A stretch of 64,000 nucleotides of DNA, taken from an uncultured Saccharospirillaceae bacterium. Its GTDB lineage: Bacteria; Pseudomonadota; Gammaproteobacteria; Pseudomonadales; Oceanobacteraceae. Under the pieces are notes generated by a model that saw only the letters and a program-made list of their open reading frames with translations, was not told the DNA's origin and did no database searches. Every line of letters starts with the position of its first letter. The first letter of the stretch is position 1. The position numbers and the translations under genes were made by a program. Below, in pieces: positions 17,760 through 28,045 of the stretch. The stretch lies in contig CANNFT010000006.1 of the NCBI GenBank assembly GCA_947503895.1, positions 236,639 to 300,638 of the forward strand, written 5' to 3'.

Positions 17760-18500
17760 TTACTTCACTTTTAGGGTGACAGAAAGAATATCGATACTCG
17801 ACTCATCTGCCCAAGTATCGTTGTGATTGTCCCGCACAAGTTGCCCGCTGCCGCTTTCAGGTTTTTCTATTATAAGGTCAGCTCGGGTTAGCATTTGATC
17901 TCCATTGGTATCCCGGGTTAGGTCGGGAAATCGATCTATTTGGGAATCAGCACCTTGCAGCGTTGATGTAGCCTCAACTTCTACTTGTAAGATAGATTTA
18001 ATGGATTTGGCTTTTGTGTCGGTTGATTGTAATTTAAAGCGTAGAGTATTGTTAATTTGGCTAACGGAAACTTTTTTGAATTGTTTGGTTTTATCGCTGA
18101 AATCTCGAATCGGTGCTGCATTCACACAGGTGACACACCCTGAATTGATGGATGTCGACACAGCTGCATTTGAATCTTGTAATGTGTAGGCCTGTAGAGG
18201 TAATTCGTTGATGGGGAACAAATCTATAATATCTGTGCCCGTGTTGTCGCTGCCCAACTCAACCACGAGCGGATGGGTTTCGCCTTCATCTCCCAGAATG
18301 ATTCGCAGCTGATAGTCGTACACAAATGTACTGGACTGCGGCAATGCGGCAAACTCGACATCAATATACAGGAATTCTTTTCCCTCGGGCTGGCTGCATC
18401 CTGAGGCTGCTACGGAAAAGCACAATATTAAAAATGCACGGATGTATTGAGTGCGTATATCCGCAATATCGAAGCGCACCTTGAACCAAGAGAACAGCAT
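17760..18500 (-). CDS. hypothetical lipoprotein
   Basis: The 246-residue protein has a hydrophobic segment ending in VAASGC (Cys35), a lipobox, after a rather long N-terminal region. The actual start may be somewhat further in. The mature protein is beta-rich, Ser/Thr/Asp-rich, and its last 60 residues include an Asp/Asn-containing loop (DTNGDQMLTRADL) that could bind calcium. No family is recognised. It is the first gene of a two-gene unit with the periplasmic protein 12 bases downstream. Confidence 0.65.
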   Translation of the reverse strand: MLFSWFKVRFDIADIRTQYIRAFLILCFSVAASGCSQPEGKEFLYIDVEFAALPQSSTFVYDYQLRIILGDEGETHPLVVELGSDNTGTDIIDLFPINELPLQAYTLQDSNAAVSTSINSGCVTCVNAAPIRDFSDKTKQFKKVSVSQINNTLRFKLQSTDTKAKSIKSILQVEVEATSTLQGADSQIDRFPDLTRDTNGDQMLTRADLIIEKPESGSGQLVRDNHNDTWADESSIDILSVTLKVK

Positions 18501-18854
18501 AATTGAATTCCTATCAGCGGTTGAGCAATGCTTTTGTTAAGTCAATGTCGAATGGCAAAGCGGTTGAGAATACCGTGGCAGGAGGGAGAATTGCAATGGC
18601 ATTAGTCATGCACTCTATGCCGGACAGAGCGATGGAGTGTGAACCATGAATAGTGACTTCTCGAAAGTCGTTAACAATCGGTCAGTCTTGCATGGGTGGG
18701 TACAAACTAGGCGTGCGTAGGCACGCAAGCTCAGTGGTTTTTGCTCATATCGAAACTTTGCTAATCAATCATCAGGGTGTCAGCTCGATGTGCCGGCCTA
18801 GGGTGTACTTAGGCCAGCCCATCTAGGCTCAATGCGCAATCATCGATGATTGAA
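18501..18854. other. 354-base region without a gene
   Basis: This region lies upstream of the orphan lipoprotein and downstream of puuE. It contains two small hairpins, GCGTGC-GTAG-GCACGC at 18711-18726 and GGCCTA/TAGGCC at 18795-18815. The second is a possible weak terminator for puuE on the minus strand, though it lacks a good T run. Confidence 0.5.
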
Positions 18855-19760
18855 TTACACTGCTGGGTAGTGATTTTCGTGCCAGTGTTTTGCAATGTCA
18901 TCACGACGACATACCCACGCACCTTCATGCTGCATGACATAATCTAAGAATCGTGCCAGCGAAGCAGCCCGTCCAGGCCGTCCGACTAATCGACAGTGCA
19001 AGCCAATACTCATCATTTTCGGGGCACTGTCACCTTCCGCGTACAGCACGTCAAAGCTGTCTTTTAAATACTGATAGAACTGCTCGCCAGAGTTAAACCC
19101 TTGGTTGGTCGCAAAGCGCATGTCATTAGCGTCTAAGGTGTAAGGAACAACGAGATGTGGCTTTTCAAAATCATGCACCCAATACGGCAAGTCGTCTGCA
19201 TAGGCATCTGCATCGTACAAGAAACCACCGGCTTCATTTACCAGTCTGCGCGTATTTGGGCTCATTCTGCCGGTATACCAGCCCACTGGACGGCTGCCCG
19301 TGACACGAGTATGAATCTCGATGGCCTGCTCTATATGCTCTCGCTCAACGCTCTCAGGCACATATTGATAATCGATCCAGCGAAGGCCATGGCTGGCAAT
19401 TTCCCAATCGGCTTTGACCATGGCTTCTACGACTTCAGGATTGCGCTCCAGCGCCATAGCCACACCGTACACTGTGACGGGTAAGTTTCGTTCGGTAAAC
19501 ATACGATGAAGTCGCCAAAAACCGGCGCGGCTGCCATATTCATAGATCGACTCCATATTCATGTTGCGAACGCCTTCAAGGGCTGGCGCACCGACGATTT
19601 CTGATAAGAACGCTTCCGATGCATTGTCGCCATGCAGGATGCAGTTTTCGCCACCCTCTTCATAGTTAATGACAAACTGCACCGCAATTTTTGCCTTGTT
19701 GGGCCATTGTGCGTGGGGGGGCGTTTGGCCGTAGCCAAGCATGTCTCTTGGATAAGTCAT
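18855..19760 (-). CDS. puuE: allantoinase PuuE (polysaccharide-deacetylase fold)
   Basis: The 301-residue protein matches the metal-independent allantoinase PuuE of pseudomonads in length and in its opening MTYPRDMLGYG. Other landmarks are the NYEEGGENC segment, YEYGSRAGFWRLHR, the SHGLRWIDYQ block and a Gly-Trp-Tyr-Thr-Gly-Arg loop. It has a NodB-type TIM barrel in which the metal site is altered. PuuE opens allantoin to allantoate in purine catabolism. In pseudomonads it lies with OHCU decarboxylase and allantoicase genes. Here it stands alone, flanked by unrelated genes, so the rest of the pathway must be elsewhere. Confidence 0.9.
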   Translation of the reverse strand: MTYPRDMLGYGQTPPHAQWPNKAKIAVQFVINYEEGGENCILHGDNASEAFLSEIVGAPALEGVRNMNMESIYEYGSRAGFWRLHRMFTERNLPVTVYGVAMALERNPEVVEAMVKADWEIASHGLRWIDYQYVPESVEREHIEQAIEIHTRVTGSRPVGWYTGRMSPNTRRLVNEAGGFLYDADAYADDLPYWVHDFEKPHLVVPYTLDANDMRFATNQGFNSGEQFYQYLKDSFDVLYAEGDSAPKMMSIGLHCRLVGRPGRAASLARFLDYVMQHEGAWVCRRDDIAKHWHENHYPAV

Positions 19761-20061
19761 TCTAGAGCCTCTGATTCAAGCCTGATAAGAAGGATAGGGG
19801 TGGATCGGGATTCTATCCAAAAAATAAAAAACTGACCACTTGGTTATGTTTAAAGGTCCATGCTACTACTATTATCCGTTCTCGGCATCACGAAGTGTTT
19901 GTGATCACTTACATGCAGCCTAATTCCCCAGCCACTCATGCGATTCAACCTTGAATACACAGAGATGAAAAGATTGTATACAGTGGGCATTACTGGCTAC
20001 TCAATGCCGTATCTTGCTGGTATAGTATCCGCCCGATTTAACCGATTCAGGAATTCAAGCC
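19761..20061. promoter_or_regulatory. divergent region between puuE and the trpE leader
   Basis: It must contain the promoters of puuE (minus) and trpE (plus). A TATAGT hexamer at 20021-20026 is a candidate -10 element for trpE, without a convincing -35 box. No gene is seen. Confidence 0.4.
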
Positions 20062-20124
20062 GTGCGAGTACTCTTCTGCGCAGCACGTTTTAGTATCAGC
20101 CTCATCGTCAGACGATGGCTTTAG
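20062..20124 (+). promoter_or_regulatory. possible trpE leader peptide and attenuator-like structures
   Basis: A GTG-initiated 20-codon frame has a good AGGA ribosome site 9 bases upstream and reads MRVLFCAARFSISLIVRRWL. Its only Trp codon (TGG, 20116-20118) sits at the 3-prime edge of the hairpin CATCGT-CAG-ACGATG (20103-20117), just before the stop. Directly behind it GCAGGGCGCT (20124-20133) can pair over ten positions with AGCGTCCTGC (20172-20181). The layout resembles translational control by tryptophan-codon stalling, but there is only one Trp codon and no T-run terminator. Confidence 0.35.
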
Positions 20125-20227
20125 CAGGGCGCTGTCGTCCCCTGTGTGTAATTGATACATCTCAGATTCTTAGCGTCCTGCCTGCTCATACTACCCCCTT
20201 TAGTGATTGGCATTTTTAGGAAGCACC

Positions 20228-21712
20228 ATGACCCCAGAAGTATTCAATTCGTTGTCCCAACAAGGCTACAATCGAATTCCTGTATATCAAGAAGTATTAG
20301 CTGATTTAGACACCCCGCTCAGTACCTATCTAAAATTGGCTCAAGGCCGTTACACCTATTTGTTGGAGTCCGTACAAGGCGGCGAGAAATGGGGCCGTTT
20401 TTCAATGATTGGCCTTCCGGCGCGTCGAGTGATACGCGTGGTCGGTCATACAGTGTACATCGAAGAAGATGGTCGCACCGTTGAAGAAGAGCACGTCGCA
20501 GATCCATTGGACTTCATTTCGCAATACCAATCACGCTTTAACGTCGCACCTGTTGAAGGGCTACCAAGGTTTAATGGCGGGTTAGTCGGTTACTTTGGTT
20601 ATGATGTCGTGCGTTATGTTGAACAGCGCTTGGCAGAAAGCTGCCCTGAGGATGAAATTGGCAATCCGGACATTCTGCTGATGCAGAGTGAAGAAGTCGT
20701 GGTTTTCGACAACCTAAGTGGCAAATTATTCTTTATTGTCATGGCGGACCCGGCTGAAGAAGGTGCCTATCAAAATGCTAAACGTCGCATCACAATATTG
20801 CGAGGGCAATTGCGTCGCTCTTACCAAGGGCCGATCGGACAACCTTTAATTAATAGTCGCCGGGTAGAGGAAGAGCACTTCCACAGTGGGTTTGGAGAAG
20901 CCGCTTTTACTGAAGCTGTTAGCAAGATCAAAGAGTACATTTTATCTGGCGACGTGATGCAAACGGTGATCAGTCAGCGCATGACCGTGGACTATTTTGG
21001 CGAGCCGATCAACTTATACCGCGCGCTACGAACGCTCAATCCTTCACCTTATATGTATTTCATGAACATGGGTGATCATCACGTTGTGGGGTCTTCGCCG
21101 GAAATCTTAGCTCGGTTTGAAGATAATGAAATAACGGTACGTCCGATTGCCGGCACGCGATACCGCGGACAAACGGATGAAGAAGATCGAGCGTTAGAAG
21201 CCGAGCTACTGTCAGACCCCAAAGAGTTGGCTGAGCACCTCATGCTTATCGATTTAGGTCGAAACGACGTGGGTAAAGTGGCTCAAACTGGGCAGGTACA
21301 GGTCACGGATCAAATGGTGGTTGAGCGTTATAGCCATGTTATGCACATTGTTTCCAACGTGAATGGCAAAGCCAAAGAAGGTGTGACGGCTATGGATGTG
21401 CTGAAAGCAGCGCACCCGGCGGGAACATTGAGCGGCGCACCCAAAATTCGCGCGATGGAAATCATTGATGAAATTGAACCGGTAAAGCGTGGCGTTTACG
21501 GCGGTGCTATTGGTTATTTGAGTTGGAATGGCAACATGGATACCGCCATTGCGATTCGAACAGCGGTGATCAAAGGTGGAAAACTTTACATTCAAGCCGG
21601 TGCCGGTGTAGTGGCTGACAGTGTTCCGCGCTTAGAGTGGAAAGAAACGATGAATAAAGGCCGTGCCATGTTCAGAGCAGTGGCGATGGCAGAACAAGGG
21701 TTGGACAACTGA
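20228..21712 (+). CDS. trpE: anthranilate synthase component I
   Basis: TrpE converts chorismate and glutamine-derived ammonia to anthranilate, the first step of tryptophan synthesis. The 494-residue protein has the N-terminal regulatory region with the LLES motif that binds feedback tryptophan, and the chorismate-binding domain with [27 protein letters not shown] and [11 protein letters not shown] motifs. I use the ATG 7 codons inside the longest frame because AGGAAG lies just before it. A possible leader peptide precedes it. Its partner trpG is 980 bases downstream, separated by an ion channel gene. Confidence 0.97.
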   Translation: MTPEVFNSLSQQGYNRIPVYQEVLADLDTPLSTYLKLAQGRYTYLLESVQGGEKWGRFSMIGLPARRVIRVVGHTVYIEEDGRTVEEEHVADPLDFISQYQSRFNVAPVEGLPRFNGGLVGYFGYDVVRYVEQRLAESCPEDEIGNPDILLMQSEEVVVFDNLSGKLFFIVMADPAEEGAYQNAKRRITILRGQLRRSYQGPIGQPLINSRRVEEEHFHSGFGEAAFTEAVSKIKEYILSGDVMQTVISQRMTVDYFGEPINLYRALRTLNPSPYMYFMNMGDHHVVGSSPEILARFEDNEITVRPIAGTRYRGQTDEEDRALEAELLSDPKELAEHLMLIDLGRNDVGKVAQTGQVQVTDQMVVERYSHVMHIVSNVNGKAKEGVTAMDVLKAAHPAGTLSGAPKIRAMEIIDEIEPVKRGVYGGAIGYLSWNGNMDTAIAIRTAVIKGGKLYIQAGAGVVADSVPRLEWKETMNKGRAMFRAVAMAEQGLDN

Positions 21713-21809
21713 TTTTGTGCAGACTTTTACACTCGCTAAAAGCAGGCAGGAAATATACGGTTTGTTCTCACCTGAATAAATTGAGTAAGAGATTGATTAG
21801 GTAAGAAAG

Positions 21810-22691
21810 ATGCAAGCAATGTGCGCACGGTTGGTGAATACCAATGGCTTTCAGGCATTTATAATCGGCACGATTATCGTGAATGCCATTATATTGGGGT
21901 TGGAAACATCCCCTGATTTGAATCACCGTTATGGGGCGTTATTAAGTTTATGTAATGACATTGTATTGGGTATTTTTATCATCGAGGCCATTATGAAAAT
22001 GGTCGCCTTGTCTCCCAAGCCTCTGAGTTACTTTAAAGATGGTTGGAATATCTTTGATTTCAGTATTATTTTGATCAGTTTGATTCCGATGACAGGCTCA
22101 CTGGCAACGGTTGCAAGACTGGCCCGTCTACTACGTGTGATGCGATTAATTTCGGCCTTTCCACAATTGCGTTTAATAGTCAGTACATTAATTCATTCCA
22201 TACCGGGCATGGCCAATGTCATTCTATTGATGAGCGTTTTGTTTTACATCTATGCCGTGGCAGGTTACCACTTATTTCATGATATCGATCCAACCCATTG
22301 GGCATCGTTGGGCCTATCGCTCTTAACGCTGTTTCGCATTGTGACATTGGAAGACTGGACGGATGTCATGTACGCAGCTATGGAAGCGAATAGTTGGTAC
22401 TGGATCTATTTTGTTAGCTTTGTGGTACTTGGCACCTTCGTTATCGTCAACCTCTTTATTGCAGTTGTATTGAATAACTTAGAAGAAGCGAAGCACGAAA
22501 AATTGGAAGAACTCGTGAAGCACCCAGAAAATTTACTGCAAGAAATTAACGAGACGATGGCGTCATTGCAACGATTACAACAGCAATTGGCGAAACAACA
22601 ACATGAATTGTCGCCAAAAGAGGCTAGCTCTGAGATGGATGAATCTAGAAAGCAAAGCCTGCCCATTGGTGGTCTTGAGGAGAATCGCTAA
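21810..22691 (+). CDS. voltage-gated cation channel, NaChBac/CavAb type
   Basis: A one-domain (6-TM) channel of the bacterial NaV family, 293 residues. S1-S4 span about residues 12-115, with a voltage sensor carrying Arg103, Arg106, Arg109 and Arg112 at every third position. S5, the pore loop and S6 follow (about 130-230), then a Glu/Lys/Gln-rich coiled coil typical of the tetramerising C-terminus. The selectivity filter is TLEDWTD (179-185), where the sodium channels NaChBac and NavAb have TLESWSM; the extra aspartates resemble engineered calcium-selective CavAb (TLDDWSD). The gene sits between trpE and trpG and its stop overlaps the trpG start by one base. Confidence 0.9.
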   Translation: MQAMCARLVNTNGFQAFIIGTIIVNAIILGLETSPDLNHRYGALLSLCNDIVLGIFIIEAIMKMVALSPKPLSYFKDGWNIFDFSIILISLIPMTGSLATVARLARLLRVMRLISAFPQLRLIVSTLIHSIPGMANVILLMSVLFYIYAVAGYHLFHDIDPTHWASLGLSLLTLFRIVTLEDWTDVMYAAMEANSWYWIYFVSFVVLGTFVIVNLFIAVVLNNLEEAKHEKLEELVKHPENLLQEINETMASLQRLQQQLAKQQHELSPKEASSEMDESRKQSLPIGGLEENR

Positions 22692-23275
22692 TGTTGCTGA
22701 TGATTGATAACTACGATTCCTTTACTTACAACGTCGTGCAATATTTGGGTGAGCTGGGTGCTGATGTTCGCGTATTTCGTAATGATGAAATCAGCGTTGA
22801 AGATATATCGGCATTAAAACCATCGCACTTAGTCGTGAGTCCGGGCCCTTGTACACCCAATGAAGCCGGTGTCTCTGTCGAGGCCATTCAACGCTTTGCA
22901 GGTGAAATACCATTGTTAGGAATTTGCCTCGGACACCAAAGTATTGCCCAGGCATTTGGCGGAAAAATCATTCGTGCGGGTCAAGTCATGCATGGCAAAA
23001 CCAGCCCGGTTTTCCACAATGACCAAGGTGTATTTAAAGGTTTAGATAATCCGTTTGTTGCGACGCGCTATCATTCTTTAGTCATCGATAAAGATACATT
23101 ACCCGAGTGCCTTGAGTTAACGGCTTGGACGCAAAATGAAGATGGATCAATTGAAGAAATCATGGGAATCCAGCATAAAACGCTGCCGATTCAAGGTGTG
23201 CAGTTTCACCCTGAGTCTATATTGACGCGTCATGGTCATGATTTATTACAAAACTTTTTAGATATTAAACTATAG
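22691..23275 (+). CDS. trpG: anthranilate synthase component II (glutamine amidotransferase)
   Basis: TrpG is the glutamine amidotransferase that feeds ammonia to TrpE. The 194-residue protein has the class-I triad: Cys in [12 protein letters not shown], and His-Glu in VQFHPESIL near the C-terminus. The start [19 protein letters not shown] is typical. In relatives the same subunit also serves p-aminobenzoate synthase (PabB). The ATG shares a base with the TAA of the upstream channel gene, so its translation is coupled to it. trpD follows after 63 bases. Confidence 0.96.
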   Translation: MLLMIDNYDSFTYNVVQYLGELGADVRVFRNDEISVEDISALKPSHLVVSPGPCTPNEAGVSVEAIQRFAGEIPLLGICLGHQSIAQAFGGKIIRAGQVMHGKTSPVFHNDQGVFKGLDNPFVATRYHSLVIDKDTLPECLELTAWTQNEDGSIEEIMGIQHKTLPIQGVQFHPESILTRHGHDLLQNFLDIKL

Positions 23276-23338
23276 CGATTCAAATTGAAGTGTATTACCT
23301 CGCGTCAAATAATTTGAATATGAAATAGGAGCGTCATT

Positions 23339-24373
23339 TTGGACATGAAACAAGCCTTAGCGAGCGTCGTCGCGGGACAACATTTAAGTGAAGCCGAGAT
23401 GTCTGATGTCATGGAAATCATCATGACAGGCCAAGCCAGTGACGCTCAAATCGGTGGTTTTTTAGTGGCTTTACGCATGAAAGGTGAAACCATAGATGAA
23501 ATCACAGGCGCGGCCCGAGTGATGCGCCAGCTTGCTACACCGGTGCAGATTAAGGGTGAGCACATCGTCGATACGTGCGGTACAGGCGGTGATGGCGCGA
23601 ACATTTTTAACGTATCGACGGCCGCTGCATTTGTGGTGGCCGCTGCAGGCGGACAAGTAGCAAAGCACGGCAACCGTAGTGTTTCATCATCCACTGGCAG
23701 TGCTGACGTTTTAGAGGCGGCGGGTGTTAACCTTGCATTAAAACCTGAGCAAGTGGCTCGCGCTGTAGAAGAAGTCGGTGTGGGCTTTATGTTTGCGCCG
23801 GCCCATCACAGTGCGATGAAGCACGCGATCGGCCCGCGTAAAGAATTAGCATTGCGCACCATTTTTAATATGTTAGGCCCTATCACCAATCCTGCAGGTG
23901 TGAAGAACCAAGTACTGGGTGTGTTTGATAAAGCATTATGTAAACCGCTTGCTGAAGTGTTAGGGCGATTGGGGTCGGATCATGTATTGGTGGTGCATGC
24001 AGAAGATGGGCTGGATGAAATCAGTTTAGCCGGCAGCACGCACGTCGCTGAATTGAAAGCAGGTCACGTGAGCGAGTACCAAATTAAACCAGAAGACTTT
24101 TCAATACCCTCACAAAATTTAGAAGGGTTATCTGTTGATAGCGCTGAAGCGAGTTTGGCATTGATTCGCGATGCACTTACAAAGCGCGAAACACCTGCCG
24201 GCGAAAAAGCCGCAGATCTTATTGCATTAAATGCAGGTGCAGCCATTTACGCATCGAATTTAGCTAGCACGTTTGCTGAAGGCGTAGCCATGGCAGAAGA
24301 CGCGATATCAACCGGTCTCGCAATGGAAAAACTTCGCGAGTTGATCGCGTTTACAGAAATGTTATCGGATTAA
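23339..24373 (+). CDS. trpD: anthranilate phosphoribosyltransferase
   Basis: TrpD joins anthranilate to PRPP. The 344-residue protein has the PRPP-binding DTCGTGGDG motif, [36 protein letters not shown], and the anthranilate-site region [23 protein letters not shown] use the TTG start because AGGAG lies 8 bases before it; an ATG two codons later is possible but too far from that site. It lies in the trpGDC cluster between trpG and trpC, all on the plus strand. Confidence 0.96.
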   Translation: MDMKQALASVVAGQHLSEAEMSDVMEIIMTGQASDAQIGGFLVALRMKGETIDEITGAARVMRQLATPVQIKGEHIVDTCGTGGDGANIFNVSTAAAFVVAAAGGQVAKHGNRSVSSSTGSADVLEAAGVNLALKPEQVARAVEEVGVGFMFAPAHHSAMKHAIGPRKELALRTIFNMLGPITNPAGVKNQVLGVFDKALCKPLAEVLGRLGSDHVLVVHAEDGLDEISLAGSTHVAELKAGHVSEYQIKPEDFSIPSQNLEGLSVDSAEASLALIRDALTKRETPAGEKAADLIALNAGAAIYASNLASTFAEGVAMAEDAISTGLAMEKLRELIAFTEMLSD

Positions 24374-24467
24374 CGTAGTCATTATTTGGGCGTTATCGAT
24401 GCTTGATCTGAAGTCACCCTGTGCAACGCATAGGTGTAGTGTGAAGCGTTATTAGTTGAGTAGTGTT

Positions 24468-25262
24468 ATGAATACACCCACCATTTTGAAAAAAATTGTT
24501 GATCGTAAATGGGAAGAAGTCAAAGAGCGATCAGAAAAAGTATCGGTTGCTCAACTTCACTCATTGGCGAAAGCGCAAAGTGCGTGTCGTGGTTTTAAAC
24601 AATCATTAGAAACGAAAATTGCGGCTGGTCTTCCGGCAGTTATCTCCGAAATCAAGAAAGCCTCCCCTAGCAAGGGCGTATTGCGCGAACATTTTGTACC
24701 TGCCGACATTGCAGTGGCTTACGAAAAAGCTGGCGCTGCTTGTTTGTCTGTACTGACGGATGTGGACTTTTTTAAAGGCGCTGACGATTATTTAAAACAA
24801 GCTCGTAATGCATGCGCATTGCCGGTGTTGCGCAAGGACTTTATGGTCGACCCCTATCAGGTCATTGAGGCTCGTGCATTGGGCGCAGATTGTATTTTGT
24901 TGATCGCTGCTTGCTTGTCAGATGCGCAAATGAAAGAGTTGAATAGCTGCGCGTTGGAACTAGGAATGGACGTTCTGGTTGAGGTGCATGATGAAGAAGA
25001 ATTTAATCGCGCAGTAGCGCTGCCTTCTCCGTTATTAGGCATTAATAACCGCAATCTACACACCTTTGATCTTTCGCTACAAACCACTTTTGATTTACTG
25101 CATAAAGCACCAGCAGATACGCTACTGGTTACCGAAAGTGGAATCTTAAGTAAAGAAGACGTTGATGCAATGCGCGACAAAAATGTGAACGCATTTTTGG
25201 TGGGTGAAGCCTTTATGCGTGCTGATGAACCTGGTGAGGCATTAAAAGCCCTGTTTTTTTAG
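24468..25262 (+). CDS. trpC: indole-3-glycerol phosphate synthase
   Basis: TrpC closes the indole ring by decarboxylating CdRP. The 264-residue TIM barrel shows the expected motifs: [12 protein letters not shown] near the N-terminus, [34 protein letters not shown], and VTESGI followed by [10 protein letters not shown]. It is monofunctional, without a fused TrpF domain. I start at the ATG giving MNTPTIL, as in pseudomonad TrpC; a longer TTG frame starts four codons earlier. It ends 11 bases before the convergent HD-GYP gene. Confidence 0.96.
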   Translation: MNTPTILKKIVDRKWEEVKERSEKVSVAQLHSLAKAQSACRGFKQSLETKIAAGLPAVISEIKKASPSKGVLREHFVPADIAVAYEKAGAACLSVLTDVDFFKGADDYLKQARNACALPVLRKDFMVDPYQVIEARALGADCILLIAACLSDAQMKELNSCALELGMDVLVEVHDEEEFNRAVALPSPLLGINNRNLHTFDLSLQTTFDLLHKAPADTLLVTESGILSKEDVDAMRDKNVNAFLVGEAFMRADEPGEALKALFF

Positions 25263-25273
25263 TCACGAGAGCA

Positions 25274-26809
25274 CTAGTGTTCGTCAGGGTACGCTTCACG
25301 AATGGCTAAAAATTCATCCAGATTTTCATTAAGAATATCGACAAGGGCGGGGTCGAATTGTGAACCCTTGCCCGCTTCAATTTCTTTCAATATATCTTCA
25401 AGCGGCCACGCTTCCTTATAACAACGTTTGCAGCCCAGCGCATCAAACACGTCTGAGATCGCTGTGATACGGCCAGCGATGTGAATGTCATCCCCCTTTA
25501 AGCCTTTAGGGTATCCTGTTCCATCCCAGCGTTCATGATGTTGAGCAGCAATGATGCTGCCCATTTGAATGACTTCGTTATTGCTGTGCCGCAGCATATC
25601 CGCGCCGATTTGCGCGTGGGTTTTCATGATTTCCCACTCTTCGGGCGTAAACGAACCCGGTTTTTTTAGGATGTGATCGGGAATGCCGATTTTACCAACG
25701 TCGTGCAGGGGAGACGCCAATTTCATAATGGCTGCTGTGGATTTTGAAAGTCCGTATTTGTGCGCAAAAAGATCTGTGTATAACGCCACTCTTTTGACGT
25801 GTGCTCCGGTTTCTTTACTGCGCTTCTCAACCGCTTCACCGAGTGTGTAGGCCAGTTCTTTTTGAGTATCGAGAATTTCATCACTCAATAATAAGTTTTC
25901 GTATGTAGCGGCAACATTTGAAGCGTAGATATCCAATAGTTGTTGGTCGAATGGGGATAATTTTTTACCCAGAGAGACGTATAGAAGGTTTTCACTTTCA
26001 TGGGAGCTGGCGAAATACCCTGTATAGGTCAGGTCTTCGCTGTACGATGATTTGCGTTTTAATGCCTCGGAAAAGGCATGTTGAACGGGCTCGGGCAGTT
26101 CATCTCGATGGTAGGTTTTGAATGCTTCCAGATCACCTGTTGCGGCGAGAGCGTGATAATTGGATACGTCTTCAACGTCTTCATTCAGGCTAGCGCAATA
26201 GAAAATGGCGCCATTGATTTTGAGCAAATTGCATATTTGTTGTAACACTGCCGAGGCAAAATGCTTGAGTGAATTGGCTTCAAATATTTCGGTTGAGGCG
26301 CGAATCACGTGCTCTAAACTGCGTCGGTGCTCGTCAATGGAACAAATATCTCGATATGCACGCAATGAAGCATAAAGTAATGTAATAAGCTTATTGCTGG
26401 TTAACTCCGTCTTATCCTTATAATCATCAATATCGTATTCGCGAATCACATCTTCTTCAGGGGCTTGTCCCGGCTGCCCAGTTCTAAGTACCAAACGTGA
26501 GTAGTGATTATTGAGATCATTGCGGATGAACTTTACGAGATCAAGGCCGGCATCGTCGGTTTCCATCACCACATCGACAATTGCCAGGGCGATATCATCA
26601 TGGTTCTGCATGATTTCTCTGGCTTGCGCTGCGTTGTAGGCATTGCTGATTTTGAGGGTGCGATCATCAAAGGCAAAGTCTCGAAGCACCATTTCCGTAA
26701 TTTGATGTATCCCTTGTTCATCATCGACGATCAGCAGGTGCCATTGATCACCGTTGGTGTCGTGCACAGTGGGCGTTTCAACTTCATCTGCAAAGAGTGA
26801 ATCTTCCAT
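25274..26809 (-). CDS. response regulator with DUF3369 and HD-GYP domains
   Basis: A 511-residue c-di-GMP phosphodiesterase-type response regulator. The N-terminal receiver domain begins at LLIVDDEQGI and has its phosphoacceptor in AIVDVVMET. A DUF3369 sensory region covers about residues 170-320. The HD-GYP domain has HDVGKIGIPDHIL, KTHAQIGADML, HHERWDGTGYPKGL and ITAISDVFDAL; all HD and GYP residues are intact. It should break c-di-GMP in the cytoplasm when its unknown kinase phosphorylates it. I start at the ATG giving MEDSLFADEV; the longer frame adds 51 residues without domain character. The neighbouring vfr gene is on the same strand upstream. Confidence 0.9.
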   Translation of the reverse strand: MEDSLFADEVETPTVHDTNGDQWHLLIVDDEQGIHQITEMVLRDFAFDDRTLKISNAYNAAQAREIMQNHDDIALAIVDVVMETDDAGLDLVKFIRNDLNNHYSRLVLRTGQPGQAPEEDVIREYDIDDYKDKTELTSNKLITLLYASLRAYRDICSIDEHRRSLEHVIRASTEIFEANSLKHFASAVLQQICNLLKINGAIFYCASLNEDVEDVSNYHALAATGDLEAFKTYHRDELPEPVQHAFSEALKRKSSYSEDLTYTGYFASSHESENLLYVSLGKKLSPFDQQLLDIYASNVAATYENLLLSDEILDTQKELAYTLGEAVEKRSKETGAHVKRVALYTDLFAHKYGLSKSTAAIMKLASPLHDVGKIGIPDHILKKPGSFTPEEWEIMKTHAQIGADMLRHSNNEVIQMGSIIAAQHHERWDGTGYPKGLKGDDIHIAGRITAISDVFDALGCKRCYKEAWPLEDILKEIEAGKGSQFDPALVDILNENLDEFLAIREAYPDEH

Positions 26810-27195
26810 ATAATTCAAGTGCCCAGCCGAGTACTCAGGTTGGTTGAGTGAGACGTCAAATAGATATGTCTGCGTTAAGATTAGAGTATAGCTGTTAAAT
26901 ACTGGATCAGGGTTGAATACACAGTGTGCGTTGGAGGGTGTTGAGTGGCCTAGAAGCCGCATCGCAATAGTCTGGAGGTATGACGGAGAACGTTCTTAGT
27001 CTAAAAGATTATACTGTTTTTTTAAATGAATGAGATTATAGGGCTCGATAAGCCGTACAGATACGAAGAGGAGCGTCAGATAGGTAGAAAGAATACACAG
27101 TGGTTTGGTGTGCAGAATCCGAATGGGATAGATTGAAACAATAAAAAACGGCGCGGCTACGCCGTTTTTTATTGGGACTCAAGCAGCAGAGCTGC
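26810..27195. other. gap between the HD-GYP gene and crp/vfr, with terminator
   Basis: No gene is supported here. It holds the vfr terminator at 27140-27173, and the promoter of the HD-GYP gene should lie in 26810-27100. Short minus-strand frames have no family resemblance. Confidence 0.5.
27140..27173. terminator. bidirectional terminator downstream of crp/vfr
   Basis: AATAAAAAACGGCG and its exact reverse complement form a 14-bp stem around a 6-base loop. Both sides carry A/T runs, so it can act on either strand. It lies 23 bases past the vfr stop. Confidence 0.9.
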
Positions 27196-27867
27196 TTAAT
27201 CCATATCTTTTCGACTTGGAAGCGTTGCTGCATTGCGAGCGCCGAAAATCACCATGGTTTTGCCCTTTACAGACACCAACCCTTGATCTTCTAAGCTCTT
27301 CAGAACACGTCCGACCATTTCACGGGAGCAACCGACGATGCGGCCAATCTCTTGTCGTGTAATTTTGATCTGCATGCCATCAGGATGCGTCATGGCATCA
27401 GGTTCTTGGCTGAGGTCTAGTAGCGTACGTGCTACACGTCCAGTCACATCCAAGAAGGCCAAATCACCAACTTTACGGGTGGTTTTACGCAAACGAGTCG
27501 CCATTTGCTCACCAATAAAGTACAAAATCTTTTGATCTTGAAAAGATATTTCACGGAATTTTGAGTAGCTTATTTCAGCCACTTCGCATTCCGTTTTTGC
27601 CTTGATCCATGCGGATCTTGGCGATACTTCGTCAAATAGACCCATCTCCCCGAAGAAGTCACCCTCATTCAGGTAGGCCATAATCATCTCTCGTCCGTCG
27701 TCGTCTTCGATGATGACGGTCACGGAACCTTTGATGATATAAAACAAAGAGTCGCTTTTATCGCCTGCGTAAATAATAGTGCTTCGCGCAGGGTAGCGAC
27801 GGCGGTGGCACTGCGACAGGAAATAGTCGAGGTGCTTATGTCGATCAGCGCGTAACCCAGTATTCAT
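27196..27867 (-). CDS. vfr: cAMP receptor protein, Vfr/CRP type
   Basis: A 223-residue global regulator. The cyclic-nucleotide-binding domain (about residues 20-130) has the phosphate-binding cassette GDFFGEMGL followed by PRSAW, as in cAMP-responsive CRP/Vfr. The winged helix-turn-helix is at about 165-215 ([24 protein letters not shown]). In pseudomonads the same order trpC-vfr-osmC-speD-coq7 is found, and Vfr controls virulence, motility and quorum sensing with cAMP. The start ATG gives [13 protein letters not shown]. It is divergent from osmC; the shared upstream region carries an 8-bp inverted repeat. The symbol is by similarity and position, and crp would also be acceptable. Confidence 0.9.
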   Translation of the reverse strand: MNTGLRADRHKHLDYFLSQCHRRRYPARSTIIYAGDKSDSLFYIIKGSVTVIIEDDDGREMIMAYLNEGDFFGEMGLFDEVSPRSAWIKAKTECEVAEISYSKFREISFQDQKILYFIGEQMATRLRKTTRKVGDLAFLDVTGRVARTLLDLSQEPDAMTHPDGMQIKITRQEIGRIVGCSREMVGRVLKSLEDQGLVSVKGKTMVIFGARNAATLPSRKDMD

Positions 27868-28045
27868 AATGCAAATCCAAAAACATCAAACCTTGATTTC
27901 ATTATTATCATAGTCAATCGAATTGATTATGGCCTAATGGCCTAACAAGTTGAATAGACAGAGTCGCCATTTAGTGACAAACAACCGACAGAAGGTTGTT
28001 TTTGGGAACTGCGTCCCTATGACATTTCTGATCTGGCATAAATTT

